DNA of 64,000 nucleotides, taken from contig NC_052616.1 of NCBI RefSeq assembly GCF_016545825.1, positions 41,027,529-41,091,528 of the forward strand, given 5' to 3'. Within the stretch, counting starts at the first letter, position 1; each line of letters opens with the position of its first letter. The notes below the pieces were generated by a model. The model ran no database searches. It was not told the DNA's origin and was given only the letters and a program-made list of their open reading frames with translations. Of this stretch, positions 11,113 to 21,817 are shown piece by piece. Source of the stretch: Eucalyptus grandis (Eukaryota > Streptophyta > Magnoliopsida > Myrtales > Myrtaceae). The translations under genes were made by a program, and so were the position numbers.

Positions 11113-12106
11113 GAAAAAAAGTTGTCCGAAAAGAAGATTAATTTAAAAATAAATAAATTGATTCGTCTGTCCTCCAGAAAAAGGGCAAAAAAGGGAAAAA
11201 AAAACAAAAACAAAAACGACGTAGGAAAACGAAAACGAAGACCAAAGCAATATTTACAGCGGGATGAGGGACTCTTCCCTCCCTCCTTCCTATCCTCCCT
11301 CTGCCTCACAAAAAGAAAAAGAAAATAAAATCCGGGGATTAAACTTTTTATCGCTGAATGAATATGCCAGAATGGCCCTGGCACGTCCATCGGAATTTGC
11401 CAAGCAAGCGCTCACCATAATTCGGTAAGACCAAAAGAAAATTGCAATTCAATCTTTGCGCTCGCTCACCATTTCCACTGCTTTTGCCAGTATGTCCTTT
11501 CTCGCGCGCCCACCTTTTTCTTCTCTCTGTTGTTGTGCTTTTAAGTTTTAACCATGCCAGGCTACTTTTGCCTGCCAATGCCCTTTTTTCTTTTATTTTT
11601 TCCTAATTTTCATTCATTTAACTTTTTAATTAAATTTTTTAATGATTTTTTTTGTTTTTGTTGTGTAAGTGACTCTTTTGGAAAATCTACCTCTGTGAGT
11701 ACCTGATTTGCGTCGTGATCCCTTCATTTTTTTGTTGGTTGCTTATGGACTCATGCTGTGTGCAATTTCTATTCTAAAAATCGATTTTTAGCTAGAAATA
11801 GACCTTTTTATGTGTTTGATAATAATATAAAATTTTTATTCTTGAAATAAAAATTCATTTGGTAATAACACAAGATTTCTTTTTTCCGGGTGGCTGAAGG
11901 TAGTGGGCAGCAAGAGGCGGCCAGCGAGGGACAACATCGAGCAAGCAGCAGGAGGTGGCAAGCGACAGGTGGGCGGCCAACTAGTAGCGATGACGAGCAA
12001 TGAGAAGAGATTTTATTCTACTTTTTGTTATAATAATAGAAAAGTGGAACTTTTTTGCTTTTCATTTCTATTGGAAACATATTTATAGACTAAAAATTAT
12101 TCCAGG
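11113..12106 (+). repeat. Dispersed repeat family, copy C (inverted arm of copy B)
   Basis: C is the reverse complement of 4092-5116 and near-identical to it, and is a direct but more diverged match to 1985-2690. The right third (about 11763-12106) looks like a MITE with AT-rich ends (starting caatttctattctaaaaat) and a GC-rich core. The arms B and C could pair in a single transcript across a ~6 kb loop. Confidence 0.8.
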
Positions 12107-12535
12107 AAAAGACACGCCATGAACATACAATACGAACGACACGCCGACACATCATTTTTCGAGAAAAAGATAATTCCAACATATTATGGCGACATGTTGT
12201 ATATTAAATGAATATTTATATAATTAATTCAAATTCATAAATAAATAAATAATAAAACAGATCCTATAATAAATCTATACTAATAACATTAATCAATTTA
12301 TTCATAGAAAATTGGAAAGACATTTTTTGACTTTAACAAAAGTTATCAATGAAATAAATAAGTAACGAAATATTAGAGTCAAAATAAATTTATATTTTTT
12401 TACAATGATCAAAATTTTTCATTATTTAACATCTGGTGCTCTTATTTTTCAAAATAATTTTTTGATCTGCCTATTTATTTATTTTTTAGTCTTATTATAT
12501 ATTAATAAAGTTATTTAATATTCAATATTTTTTGG
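12107..12535. other. AT-rich spacer, nothing recognised
   Basis: Low-complexity AT-rich DNA. I see no gene or named repeat. Confidence 0.5.
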
Positions 12536-12884
12536 GTGGCTAATGGGTCCTATCCATTTATTTCACCATCTGTTTTCTTTCCCCATCCCATCCCACCCAC
12601 CGCGTGCGCCTGTCACTTCCCAATATTGAAGTCACGCTGCACGAGGCTTTCGTTTCTTCCCCATAAGCTGTCGTCTCTCTCCTTGCTCTTCTCCCTAAAA
12701 TTGAAAACGCAATCCCCTAGCAATCGCCTTCTCCTCTCCCTTGCTCGGTCTCTACCTCTCTCGCCGCTGCCTCGCCTCCGTTCCCCCTCTGCCGTCGTAG
12801 CCTCGCCTCCGTTCCATCGCGGCATTGCGGTTCTCCATCTTGGCGTTGCAGTCGGCGGTCGCAGCCCTTACTTGTCGGGCGTTC
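12536..12884 (+). other. CT/GC-rich island upstream of the receptor gene
   Basis: The composition changes sharply here from AT-rich to pyrimidine- and GC-rich. A duplicated cctcgcctccgttcc occurs near 12768 and 12802. An open frame spans it (12536-12958), but the translation is low-complexity Ser/Pro/Leu and matches no family I know. It resembles the 5' leader of a housekeeping gene more than coding sequence. It may be a captured exon or leader joined to the receptor promoter. Confidence 0.35.
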
Positions 12885-13133
12885 ACCAAAGTCAAGTCTA
12901 CAAGAGGCAGAGACCACCGGGGGCCAAAAAGCTACGCGTAATGGTTACGCCATTTTAGAGTTGACGAAGACTCAAATTGGTTTGCTTTTCTTATGTGAAA
13001 AGCAGTGGGGAAAGTTCTAGGAAGAGAGGTCCGAAGCGTAATATAAACGAACTTCGGTGGTGGTAAAGTGAACGAGCCTTTCTTGTTCAGGTGCTACGAG
13101 AGAGGAAACCCTCAGAAGAAAATACTTGTGAAA
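12885..13133 (+). promoter_or_regulatory. Probable promoter/5' leader of the TIR-NB-LRR gene (L5)
   Basis: The 250 bp before the start codon are homologous to four other stretches in the window (about 1120-1360, 3330-3700, 6155-6440, 10440-10640). Shared words include agttgacg.agactc, gttctagga and gaaaccctcag. Similarity ends just before the ATG at 13134. I cannot see a convincing TATA box or transcription start. Confidence 0.5.
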
Positions 13134-16100
13134 ATGGACATGGGAAACCGGTCGGAGGCAGGAACGAGCGGTGGTGAGCCGTCGGCGATTGACTATGACG
13201 TCTTCCTGAGTTTCAGGGGGCCGGACACTCGCCAAGGCTTCACAGATTGTCTTTATCACCAAATGCGAGAAGCAAACATCCGTGTTTTCCTCGACGAGGA
13301 AGAGCTCCACGTCGGTAAAGAAATAGCTGATGAGCTACCAGCGGCCATCCAAAAGTCGAAGATCTACATACCTATCTTCTCTAAAGGTTATGCTTCGAGC
13401 GCGTGGTGCCTTCGCGAGCTCGCACACATGGTGGATTGCAAGAAATCCAAACCATCCGAGAAGGAGATTATGCCAATTTTCTACGACGTTAAGCCTCGCG
13501 ATGTTAAGCTTAAGTCTCAACAGTACGTCAGCGCTTTGGAGGAGCATGAAGAGAAGTTCGGTCGCCAGACGAGGCAAAAGTGGGAGGATGCCCTCAAAAG
13601 TGTAGCCCAAATCAAAGGATGGGAGTTGAAAAAGCAAGGGTATGCACGGATCCTGAAGCACTCCATTAACTTTTGCTTTGGACTTTCATTAATATATGCC
13701 CAAACTTGGATGAATTCTCGTTTAAGTTGTTTGAAATTGAATGCATACCATGTATGTTTTCAAATTTATTTTCGACAACCGAATCAATTATGTCATTCAC
13801 CGAAGCCAAATAAAGCAAAAACCGGGTAAGCATTCAGTTAAAGTTCTTTTGCTCTTTTTTTTTTTTTTTTTTGGGGGGGTAAGTTTAAAGGTGGGAGATG
13901 TGTTAATAAATTCAAGGATGTATTTTTATGTTTTTGTTTTTTTAATTCTTCCCTTACTTTAGCACTCCAATTTTTATTTTTATTTTTGGTCGAAACTTTA
14001 GCTCTCCAATTTGGTGGGTTAGCTTTTTCATGTACTTTGCTTCTAACTATCTTAAGTGTGAAAACTTTCAATACATTTCTTCTTAGCTCTTATCCTAGCT
14101 ACCAAGACGGCCTTAAAAAGGGATTAGGAATCAATTAGCCCTTGCTTCCTTTAACATGGGAAAATGCATACATCTAATATTCTATTCTTTGAATGATAGA
14201 CAAGAAGGCATTCTTTCATCGATAGATCTAATTTTATACATCTTTGCATTTGTAAATTGTGGATCACATCCTTAAAAGTTACCTTCTCTCTCCTTATCGA
14301 TAGATTTTTACATGGAACTAGAGCAAGTGTCCTATCCATCTATGTCAAAGTGTTACCATTTCGGAAGCAAATAAATAAAAAAAGGTCATAATTTTATGTA
14401 TGTGATTATTCGTTTAAATCACTGGGAAATTGTGTTCTAAACACACATAAAAATGTCTTCCCGTTGGTTGCACTAGCTGATTAAATAAGTGGCACTAGCC
14501 ATGTTGATTGCAACAACATGTTGAGTGTCCTGAGGTCATCTTTTACAATATCAACTTAGTTAACTCACTCATGTGGCAGGCATTGGAAATTCATTCAATC
14601 GGTGCTACAAGAGATTCTGATGAAGCTGAAGACAAAAGACAAATACGTTACCGAGCATTTAGTTGGAATGGATGATCCAGTGGAAGCCATTCTGAAGTTG
14701 TTGGACATGGACTCCGGGGGCTTGCGCTTTGTGCTAATCCATGGAATGGGCGGAATCGGTAAAACAACTCTTGCTAAGATGATGTTCAACAAACTAAATT
14801 CCCTTTTCAATCAATGCTGCTTCCTAGGAAATGTCCGGGAATCGTCGACCAGCTTTGGCATCATAAATTTGCAAAAACAATTATTGTCTAACACATTAGG
14901 TTTGGGCTTTCAAGACCAAATCAACGATGTCGATGATGGGATCAAAGTGATTTTGCAACGACTTTCTAACAAGAAAGTCTTGCTCGTTCTTGACGATGTG
15001 GATGATGAGGAGCAACTCCAGAAACTAGCCATCAACCACATTATGTTCGGCTTAGGAAGCAGAGTTATTATGACAAGTAGGAACAAAAGCATCATAATAT
15101 CCAACAAAACTTTGGAGTATGAAGTGAAGCCATTGGATAATGTTCAATCACTAGAGCTTTTCAGTCGACATGCTTTTAGAAGGAATCCTCCTCCAGATGA
15201 TTATGTCAATCTTTCGAGACAAATAATTTCTATGACTGGAGGACTTCCTTTGGCTCTTGAAGTCATAGGCTCATTGGTTTATCGTCAAAACAAAGCCTCA
15301 TGGTACGATGTGCTAGACAATTTGAGAGAAATACCTCCTGAGAAGGTCCAGGACAAGCTGAAGATCAGCTACGATGCCTTGAATCATGAGCAACAACAGA
15401 TTTTTCTCGACATCGCATGTCTCTTTGTGGACGAGAACAAGACGAATGCACTCTACATGTGGAAGGATTGTGGGTTTAGGCCGGATCATTCAATTCAAGT
15501 CCTTGTTTGTATGTCCTTAATAAAGGTAACTGATCACAACAAATTTTGGATGCACGACCAACTGAGAGATCTCGGAAGGAAAATTGTTCGTGGAGATACG
15601 AGACTCACCGATCCAAGAAAGCAAAGCAGGTTATGGGTTTCTAAGACGGCCAATAATATCATTGGAACAAAAGAGGTAAAAGCATATGTCCGACCATCTA
15701 ATTCTATCTTTTTCTCAATAGTTCATTTATTAATTAGGAGCCCTTTCTTAAAAGAGGGGGAGAGAATGAAGACATTTTTCATTTACACTGATGCTACTTT
15801 ACCATTGAATGGCAGAGAAAGAAGCACATTGAAGCAATCTGCTTATGTGAACCAACACGAGTTTATACGAGCAAAGAGTTTTCAAGGCTTCCAAACATAA
15901 GGTTCCTCATGTTAGTGGGGGGGAATTTCAATGGAGACTTTGAGAATCAGTTTTCAGAGTTAAGATACATGACCTGCAGCAATGTCTCTCAAGAGTTCTT
16001 GGCCATCAATTTCCATCCAAGCAATCTTGTAGTTCTTCAACTGATGTTTGGTTCAATCACAGAGGAATGGGCTGGATGGAGTCAATTCAAGGTACCATCG

Positions 16101-18148
16101 CCTCTATATTAGTTTATCTCCATTGAATTGTCTCACGCAATTTTTATGTTTTTAACTAAAATTGACTAACCCATAACTATATAGGCAATAACATGCTGTA
16201 AATAAAATCGCTCATGAATAAATTTAATCAAGGCCATTCCACAAGTAAAACTAAGCTGATCTCGTAATCAAGGCCATTAAAATAAAATTGCACTGAATTG
16301 ATATATAGGTGGATATATGTGGATTAGGTTGGCTAGGTGTTAGTACTAAACGGATCTATGTGAGTTAAATGAGGAAAATGAGTCAACCCAATTACATCTA
16401 GGTTCTAGCACAACCATTTATTAACTCTAAATTCGTATGGAATTTTCCCTTTACTCTCATTTTGCTATCAGAATAAAGTTGCTAAAAAGCTTAAAGTTTT
16501 GGATATCTCACATTGTAGCAACATGACCAAGACTCCAAACTTCTCTGATTATTTGAGTTTAGAGAGATTGAACCTTGAGGATTGTGAAAAACTAACTGAA
16601 GTTGATGGTTCCCTCAAAAAGCTTAAGTGCTTGATTTACTTCGATGCGCATGGGTGCAAAAATCTTAGGGAGCTGCCCAAAGGGATCGGAGGGTTGCAGA
16701 AGCTCGAGTACTTGTATTTAGGTAGTTGCGAAAAGTTGAGGAAGCTACCCCAATCATTTGCGAGAGTGACATCGCTAGTAGAGTTAGATCTCTCGAATAC
16801 GACCATCACAAGATTACCCAACTCCATTGGTAACCAATATCGCTTGTCGGTTCTTAAACCGGAGCTTACAAAAATCGATGAACTTCCCAATTCTATTGGG
16901 AAGTTACGAGAACTTAAGTCTCTCTTTCTATCGCATACTAACATAAGGGAACTTCCGTTCTCGATTGGTAACTTGGAATCTCTACTTGAGTTGGACGTTT
17001 CAAGCACAAAATGTCTGCAGTTACCTAAATCTATTGGAGACCTAAGTAGATTAAAAATCATCAGGATTTCGTATTCTCCAATAAAAGAGCTACCACGGAG
17101 CATTGTTGCGCTAAAAGAGTTGGAAGAGCTGCATGCCAACAGTTGCTGGGATCTAAAGTGGGAAATTCCCGAGGACATTTGGCAATTATCGCTTTTGAGA
17201 GTGTTGGACTTGCAATACACTCCTATTGAAAATATTCCACGGAAGATCAAACTACTTCCTCGCCTAGAGAAATTGAGTTTAGGGTGGTGTAGCGAACTCA
17301 AAGTATTACCAGAGCTTCCCACAAATTTGATAAGCCTAAGCTTAGGATCACATTCATTGCGACAGTTCCCGAATCTCTCAAACCTAACTAAATTGGAGGA
17401 TTTGAGCTATGATGGTCATGCAGAGAACTGTGGTCCTTTCTTCTTCCAAGATGGTCAATGCCAACTATCACTCGAGGTCCTTCCACCATGTGTTTCAACA
17501 TTGTCATTGCAAAATCACACAATTAGTTTGTCATTTTGTTGCAACTTGAGAAAATTGACACGTTTGTACATTGGTAAGTGTCATTGGAAGGAAGTTCAAT
17601 TCGATGGGCTTGAACGGTTGGTTGAATTTGAAGTGAGTCACTTAGGCCTCCTTGAGAGATTTGCTAGTCTTTCGAGTTTGAAGAGTTTGAAGCTGTTGAC
17701 GTTGAAGATGTGTCCAAATCTTACTGCCATCCAAGGTCTTGGTTCATTGGATTCGTTGGAGAAATTGGAAATATTGCGGTGTCCTAAGATCGGAAGTCTA
17801 GATGATCTATCGGATTTGAAAAAGCTGAAGACCTTGATAATTCGATGTTGTGTAGAGCTTCAGGCAGTTGAGGGCCTGGATGAACTAGAGACTCTCGCAA
17901 TGTTGATTTTTAGCGGTTGCAGATCATTGAAAAGTTTCTCCAACTTATTCAATTCGAAAGTACCAGACAAGTGCGTACTATATATTGGCGGCTGCCCAGA
18001 TTTAGAAGCAGAATTGTTTTTCGGCATGTTCAGCACGGACAATGAACAGAAAGTCGGGGCCAAAAGGAGAATGTTTTTTAGCACGTTCAGCACGTACAAG
18101 GAACAGAAAGTCGGGGGCAAAAGAAGGAAAAGAAAGAGAGGAGTGTAA
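13134..18148 (+). CDS. TIR-NB-LRR intracellular immune receptor, full length
   Basis: Exons 13134-13639, 14580-15675, 15816-16091 and 16472-18148 join to 1184 residues; all introns are GT-AG and the exon order is the classical TIR / NB-ARC / linker / LRR. TIR domain 20-165 has YDVFLSFRGPDT and SAWCLREL, with the putative catalytic Glu at 95. NB-ARC has P-loop GMGGIGKTT (224-232, Lys230), kin-2 KVLLVLDDVD (301-310), GLPLAL (390-395) and MHD (493-495). About a dozen degenerate LRRs follow from residue ~600. It resembles flax L6-type TNLs as recalled. Such receptors sense pathogen effectors, and their TIR domains oligomerise and act as NADases. ATG 13134 is the first in-frame Met. The C-terminus carries an in-frame 57-bp tandem duplication ending in KRRKRKRG, a likely nuclear signal. 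No premature stop or missing key motif; expression is not shown. Confidence 0.93.
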
Positions 18149-19624
18149 GACTGGGATTTTTTAGTGCCTTGGGTTAGTTCCTCACTATTGAAAAACAAAG
18201 ATTTCAAGAATTTAGTGACATTTTTGTTATGTAGTTTATCTTAAATTGTCGTCATGTTTTTGTCGTTATTATGAAATTTTTTGTTGTGTTTCTGAGAATG
18301 TCGTCAAAGCCTGGAAAGGCATGTACTTTTTTTCACATTGGAAGAATTTTTTTAATCCATTTAATTGTCCAGATTTTTTTTTTAAGGCTAAAGTTATGCA
18401 ATTAATAAGATATTTTAAAGTTCAGAAAAGAGAAGGAAATATCAACGACATTATGGTACCTCTTAATTTGATCTTAGTGGCTAATGTAAGATTGGTGAAT
18501 ATTACATTGAATATATTTTTCACATTGAATTTACAATTGAATATTCTCAATAGATAAAAAATTTAGGAGTAGATTCTCATTTAGAACCAATTGAGTTTTA
18601 ATTTATATCTTCACTTTCTCTGTAGAAAAATATTTAAACTTGCGATATGTCAGCAAAAACTAGGTCAATATCACTTCTATCAGCCGTATTAATTTCATAA
18701 CTTCTTTGTTGCATTTTTGTCAGAATACAGTAAGGCGTACCTTTAATAATGGTGCATTCTTCATAATATCAATTATATGTTCATCATTCCCTAAAACGTA
18801 GAAAGTTCATTATGGCAAGACGTGGTTGATGAGATTAACTGCACGATTAGATGATTACCAAAAGCAAGCAATACAGGAAATTGGGTAACCACGTCTAAAG
18901 GATCTCCAAAGCAATACGAGACATTTTCTTTATCAGTTGAAGGGAATTATGTCGTTGGTTGGTGAACAACTTCGACCCAAATTTGTGCAACATAAGAACG
19001 AACGGTAGGAGAATGTCATACAATCGTGTTCCGTAACCATAATCACAACATCATAAATAATCGTTTAGAAGAACTGTACTACGAGCTCTTGCTATAGATA
19101 ATTTTAAGAGGCCTTCTATGTTGTTAGCCATCCGCAATCTGTTTATATTCCTTAAGCAGATTGGTTTGCCCAATTGATATCTCCTCTCTACGTGTTGATT
19201 AAATCAAGAGAAACAAATTGGGCAGATCTGGTTTTAAAGGCTCTGAATGACTCTACAAATAATGCTAAATTCAAACTTCACACAGCATTATGCACAATTC
19301 AACGCATTTTCCCCATTGTGCATTGGACACAATCCATACTGTCCCTAGTCTATTGAGGAATCGGTTTTCAAATTTCGAAACACATCTCAAACTGTAATCA
19401 GTTACAAGATGAATCCGGAGAATTGGAAATGTAGGGGCCATCAACAACTCCATATAACAGAAAGATAATATTACAAGGTCAATATGCCGGAGAAACAGTA
19501 AAAAGTTGGAGAAAACAATGGTCTAGCACTCAAGGATGTCATGATTTTCCACTGTAACAATCACCTGAATTGATTAATTTTCGTGTATCTTTAGAAGGTT
19601 CAGGTACCAATTAAACAAACCATC
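17745..19624 (+). repeat. Tandem segmental duplication, unit 1
   Basis: Unit 1 covers the last ~135 codons of the TIR-NB-LRR gene and about 1.5 kb of its 3' flank. It is repeated directly next to itself at 19625-21652. The 3' flank copies share tttagtgacattt...agtttatctta, the gagaaacaaa(t/c)tgggcagat section and the ggggccatcaacaactcc section, in the same order. Apart from the receptor 3' end there is no gene here; 18149-19624 is otherwise AT-rich. Confidence 0.8.
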
Positions 19625-21652
19625 AGTGGAGTCGTTGGACCAATTGGCAATAAATTATTGTCCTAAGATTGAAAGTCTAGATGATCTCTCGGCTTTGAAA
19701 AGGCTGAAGTCCTTGTCGATTTGGGGATGTGAAGAACTTCTAGCAGTTAAATGAATTAGAGACTCTCAAATATTTGAAATTTACCGATTGTAGATCCTTG
19801 AAAAGTTTCCTTAATGTATTTAATTCGAAATTACCCGAGGAGTGCTTTTTAAAAATTAGCGGCTGCCCGAATTTAGAAGAAAATCCGTTTGAAGGCAGAG
19901 TCAGCACGTACGAGGAATGTGAAGTCCAGGAAAAAAGAAGCAAAGAGAAAGAGGAGCGTGAGACTGGGAATCTAGCGCCAATAGGATTAATTCCTCACTA
20001 TATATTAATGACGGAACAATAGACTTTTAATTGACAAGATTGGTTCGAAGATTGATCGAGGAGCACCTTTCGAATTGGACACCATAATTTGTGATCCTTG
20101 TGGAATTATTCATGTATATTGACTTCTTGATTTTGACTTTTTGAGTGTCCGTCATAATTGGATGTGTTGTCCTTGACTCTCCACCATATTAGGTTGACTA
20201 AGTGGCGGCCAATCAATTATTTAGTGACATTTTAGTTCTCCAGTTTATCTTAGACTGTGTCTTATGTTTTTGTCATTATTATAAAATTTTTTAGTGTTTC
20301 CAACCATGTTTTCACCACCTAGAAAGGCATGTACTTTTTTTGCGCATCTGTAGAGTTTTTTCTTTTAAAATTTATTTCGAATCCATAAAATTGTCCAAAT
20401 TCTTTTAAAGGCTAAAATTTAAAATCCAATTAATAAGATTTCTTGCAGTTGAGCGGAGAGAAGGAAATACCAACAAAATTATTTCTACCTCTTATGACAT
20501 ATGCCCGCACTCTTTGCTTGATATCGATCTTAGTGGCTCATGTAAATGGTGAATATTATATTTAATACCTTTTTCATGCTGAATTTATACATTGAATATA
20601 TCTGATAGATGCAAGACTTCAGGAGTCGATTCTCACTTAGAACCAATTGACTTTTGATTTATGTCAGCAAAAACAAGGTCAATATCACTTCAGTCAGTCC
20701 CATCAAATTCACAACTTCTTTCTTTATCGCATGTTTATCAGAATATGAGAAGACAGACCTTTAATGTCATTTATGTATATTGACCATTCCCTAAAACGTG
20801 GGGAGTCCATTCATGGTAAGATATAGTTGATGGACGTTAACTGCCCAATTAAATGACTACCAAAAACAAACAATACAAGAAATTGTATACCCATGTCTAG
20901 TGGATCTCCAAATCGTTAAGGGAACCTTTTTTTTATCAATCGAAGGGGAATTTTTGTCGTTGGTTGGTGGACAACTTTGACCTAAATTGGGGGTAGATAC
21001 GCATGAACGATAGGAGGATGCGACTCACGGCTAGTAGCGTGATGAGGATTTTCGACTTGAGATTTGAGGGTTCAAATGTTCGCTTTGTAGGCCATCAAAA
21101 GAATGTCATACAATCGTATTCCATGACCGTAATCAAAACATCATGATCAATCAGTAAGAGGAACTAGTACTGCGAATGTGCAACTACGTGCTCTTGCTAC
21201 AAATAGGTATCTCCACTCTACGTGTGATTTTAATCGAGAGAAACAAACTGGGCAGATTTGGTATTAAAAGCTCTGAATGAATGTACAAGTAACGCTAAGT
21301 TCAACTTCACACGGATTTGTGCACAATTTAACACATTTTCCCCATTGTGCATTGGAAAATCTACATTGTCCCTAGTCTATTCAGTTATTGGTTTTCTAAT
21401 TTCAAAACACATCTGAAACTGTAATGAGGTACGAGATGAATCTGGAGCATTGGAATTTTAGGGGCCATCAACAACTCCACATAACAGACAGATAATATTA
21501 CAAGGTCGATGTGCCTGAGAAACAGTAAAAAAGTTGGAGAAAACAATGGTCTAGCACTCAAGGATGTCATGATTTTCCACTGTAACAATCACCTGAATTG
21601 ATTACTTTTCGTGTTTCTTTAGAAGGTTCAGGTACTAATGAAACAAACCATA
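19625..21652 (+). repeat. Tandem segmental duplication, unit 2
   Basis: Second, diverged copy of 17745-19624. Its left edge follows caattaaacaaacca (unit 1 end) and its right edge has the matching gaaacaaacca. Unit 2 carries about 75 bp with no partner in unit 1 near 21030-21105. The only gene-like content is the receptor-tail pseudogene at 19628-20022. Confidence 0.8.
19628..20022 (+). pseudogene. 3' end fragment of a TIR-NB-LRR gene (LRR tail)
   Basis: This matches the last ~130 codons of the neighbouring receptor gene, from a (E/Q)SL(E/D)(K/Q)L repeat to the C-terminus, but no TIR, NB or upstream LRR sequence precedes it. The frame is broken near 19745-19755: a short deletion removes the GLDELET junction and creates an in-frame stop (gttaaatga). 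Downstream the frame runs through CRSLKSF and SGCPNLEENPFEG and ends at 20022. It ends with a Lys/Glu-rich tail and lacks the 57-bp duplication found in the intact gene, so it may show the ancestral tail. It is a product of the tandem duplication and is not expected to be functional. Confidence 0.85.
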
Positions 21653-21817
21653 TGAAATTGTGGTAGTTATACATCTCGTGAGGCAGAAGTTTCGTAACAT
21701 TTGTATTTAAAATGCCTGAATGACCTCCACTTTGATGCAATTTGTTTTACCAAACTATCAATATCAATTCACAGGATTTACACACGAAGCTGAGCAAAAT
21801 CTGCCCCACCTCCATTG

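Noticed and set aside
4092..12106. Hairpin generating silencing RNA against the receptor
   Set aside because: The inverted arms (B, C) do not themselves contain the receptor-leader homology; that lies in the direct blocks R1-R3 and 3330-3740. So direct targeting of the receptor by the hairpin is not supported by the sequence.
12536..12958. 140-codon open frame upstream of the receptor
   Set aside because: Low-complexity Ser/Pro/Leu translation of a CT-rich tract, no family similarity, and the second part overlaps the leader repeat shared with non-coding blocks.
16636..17322. 228-codon antisense frame inside the LRR exon
   Set aside because: A shadow of the LRR codon pattern on the opposite strand, with no independent support.
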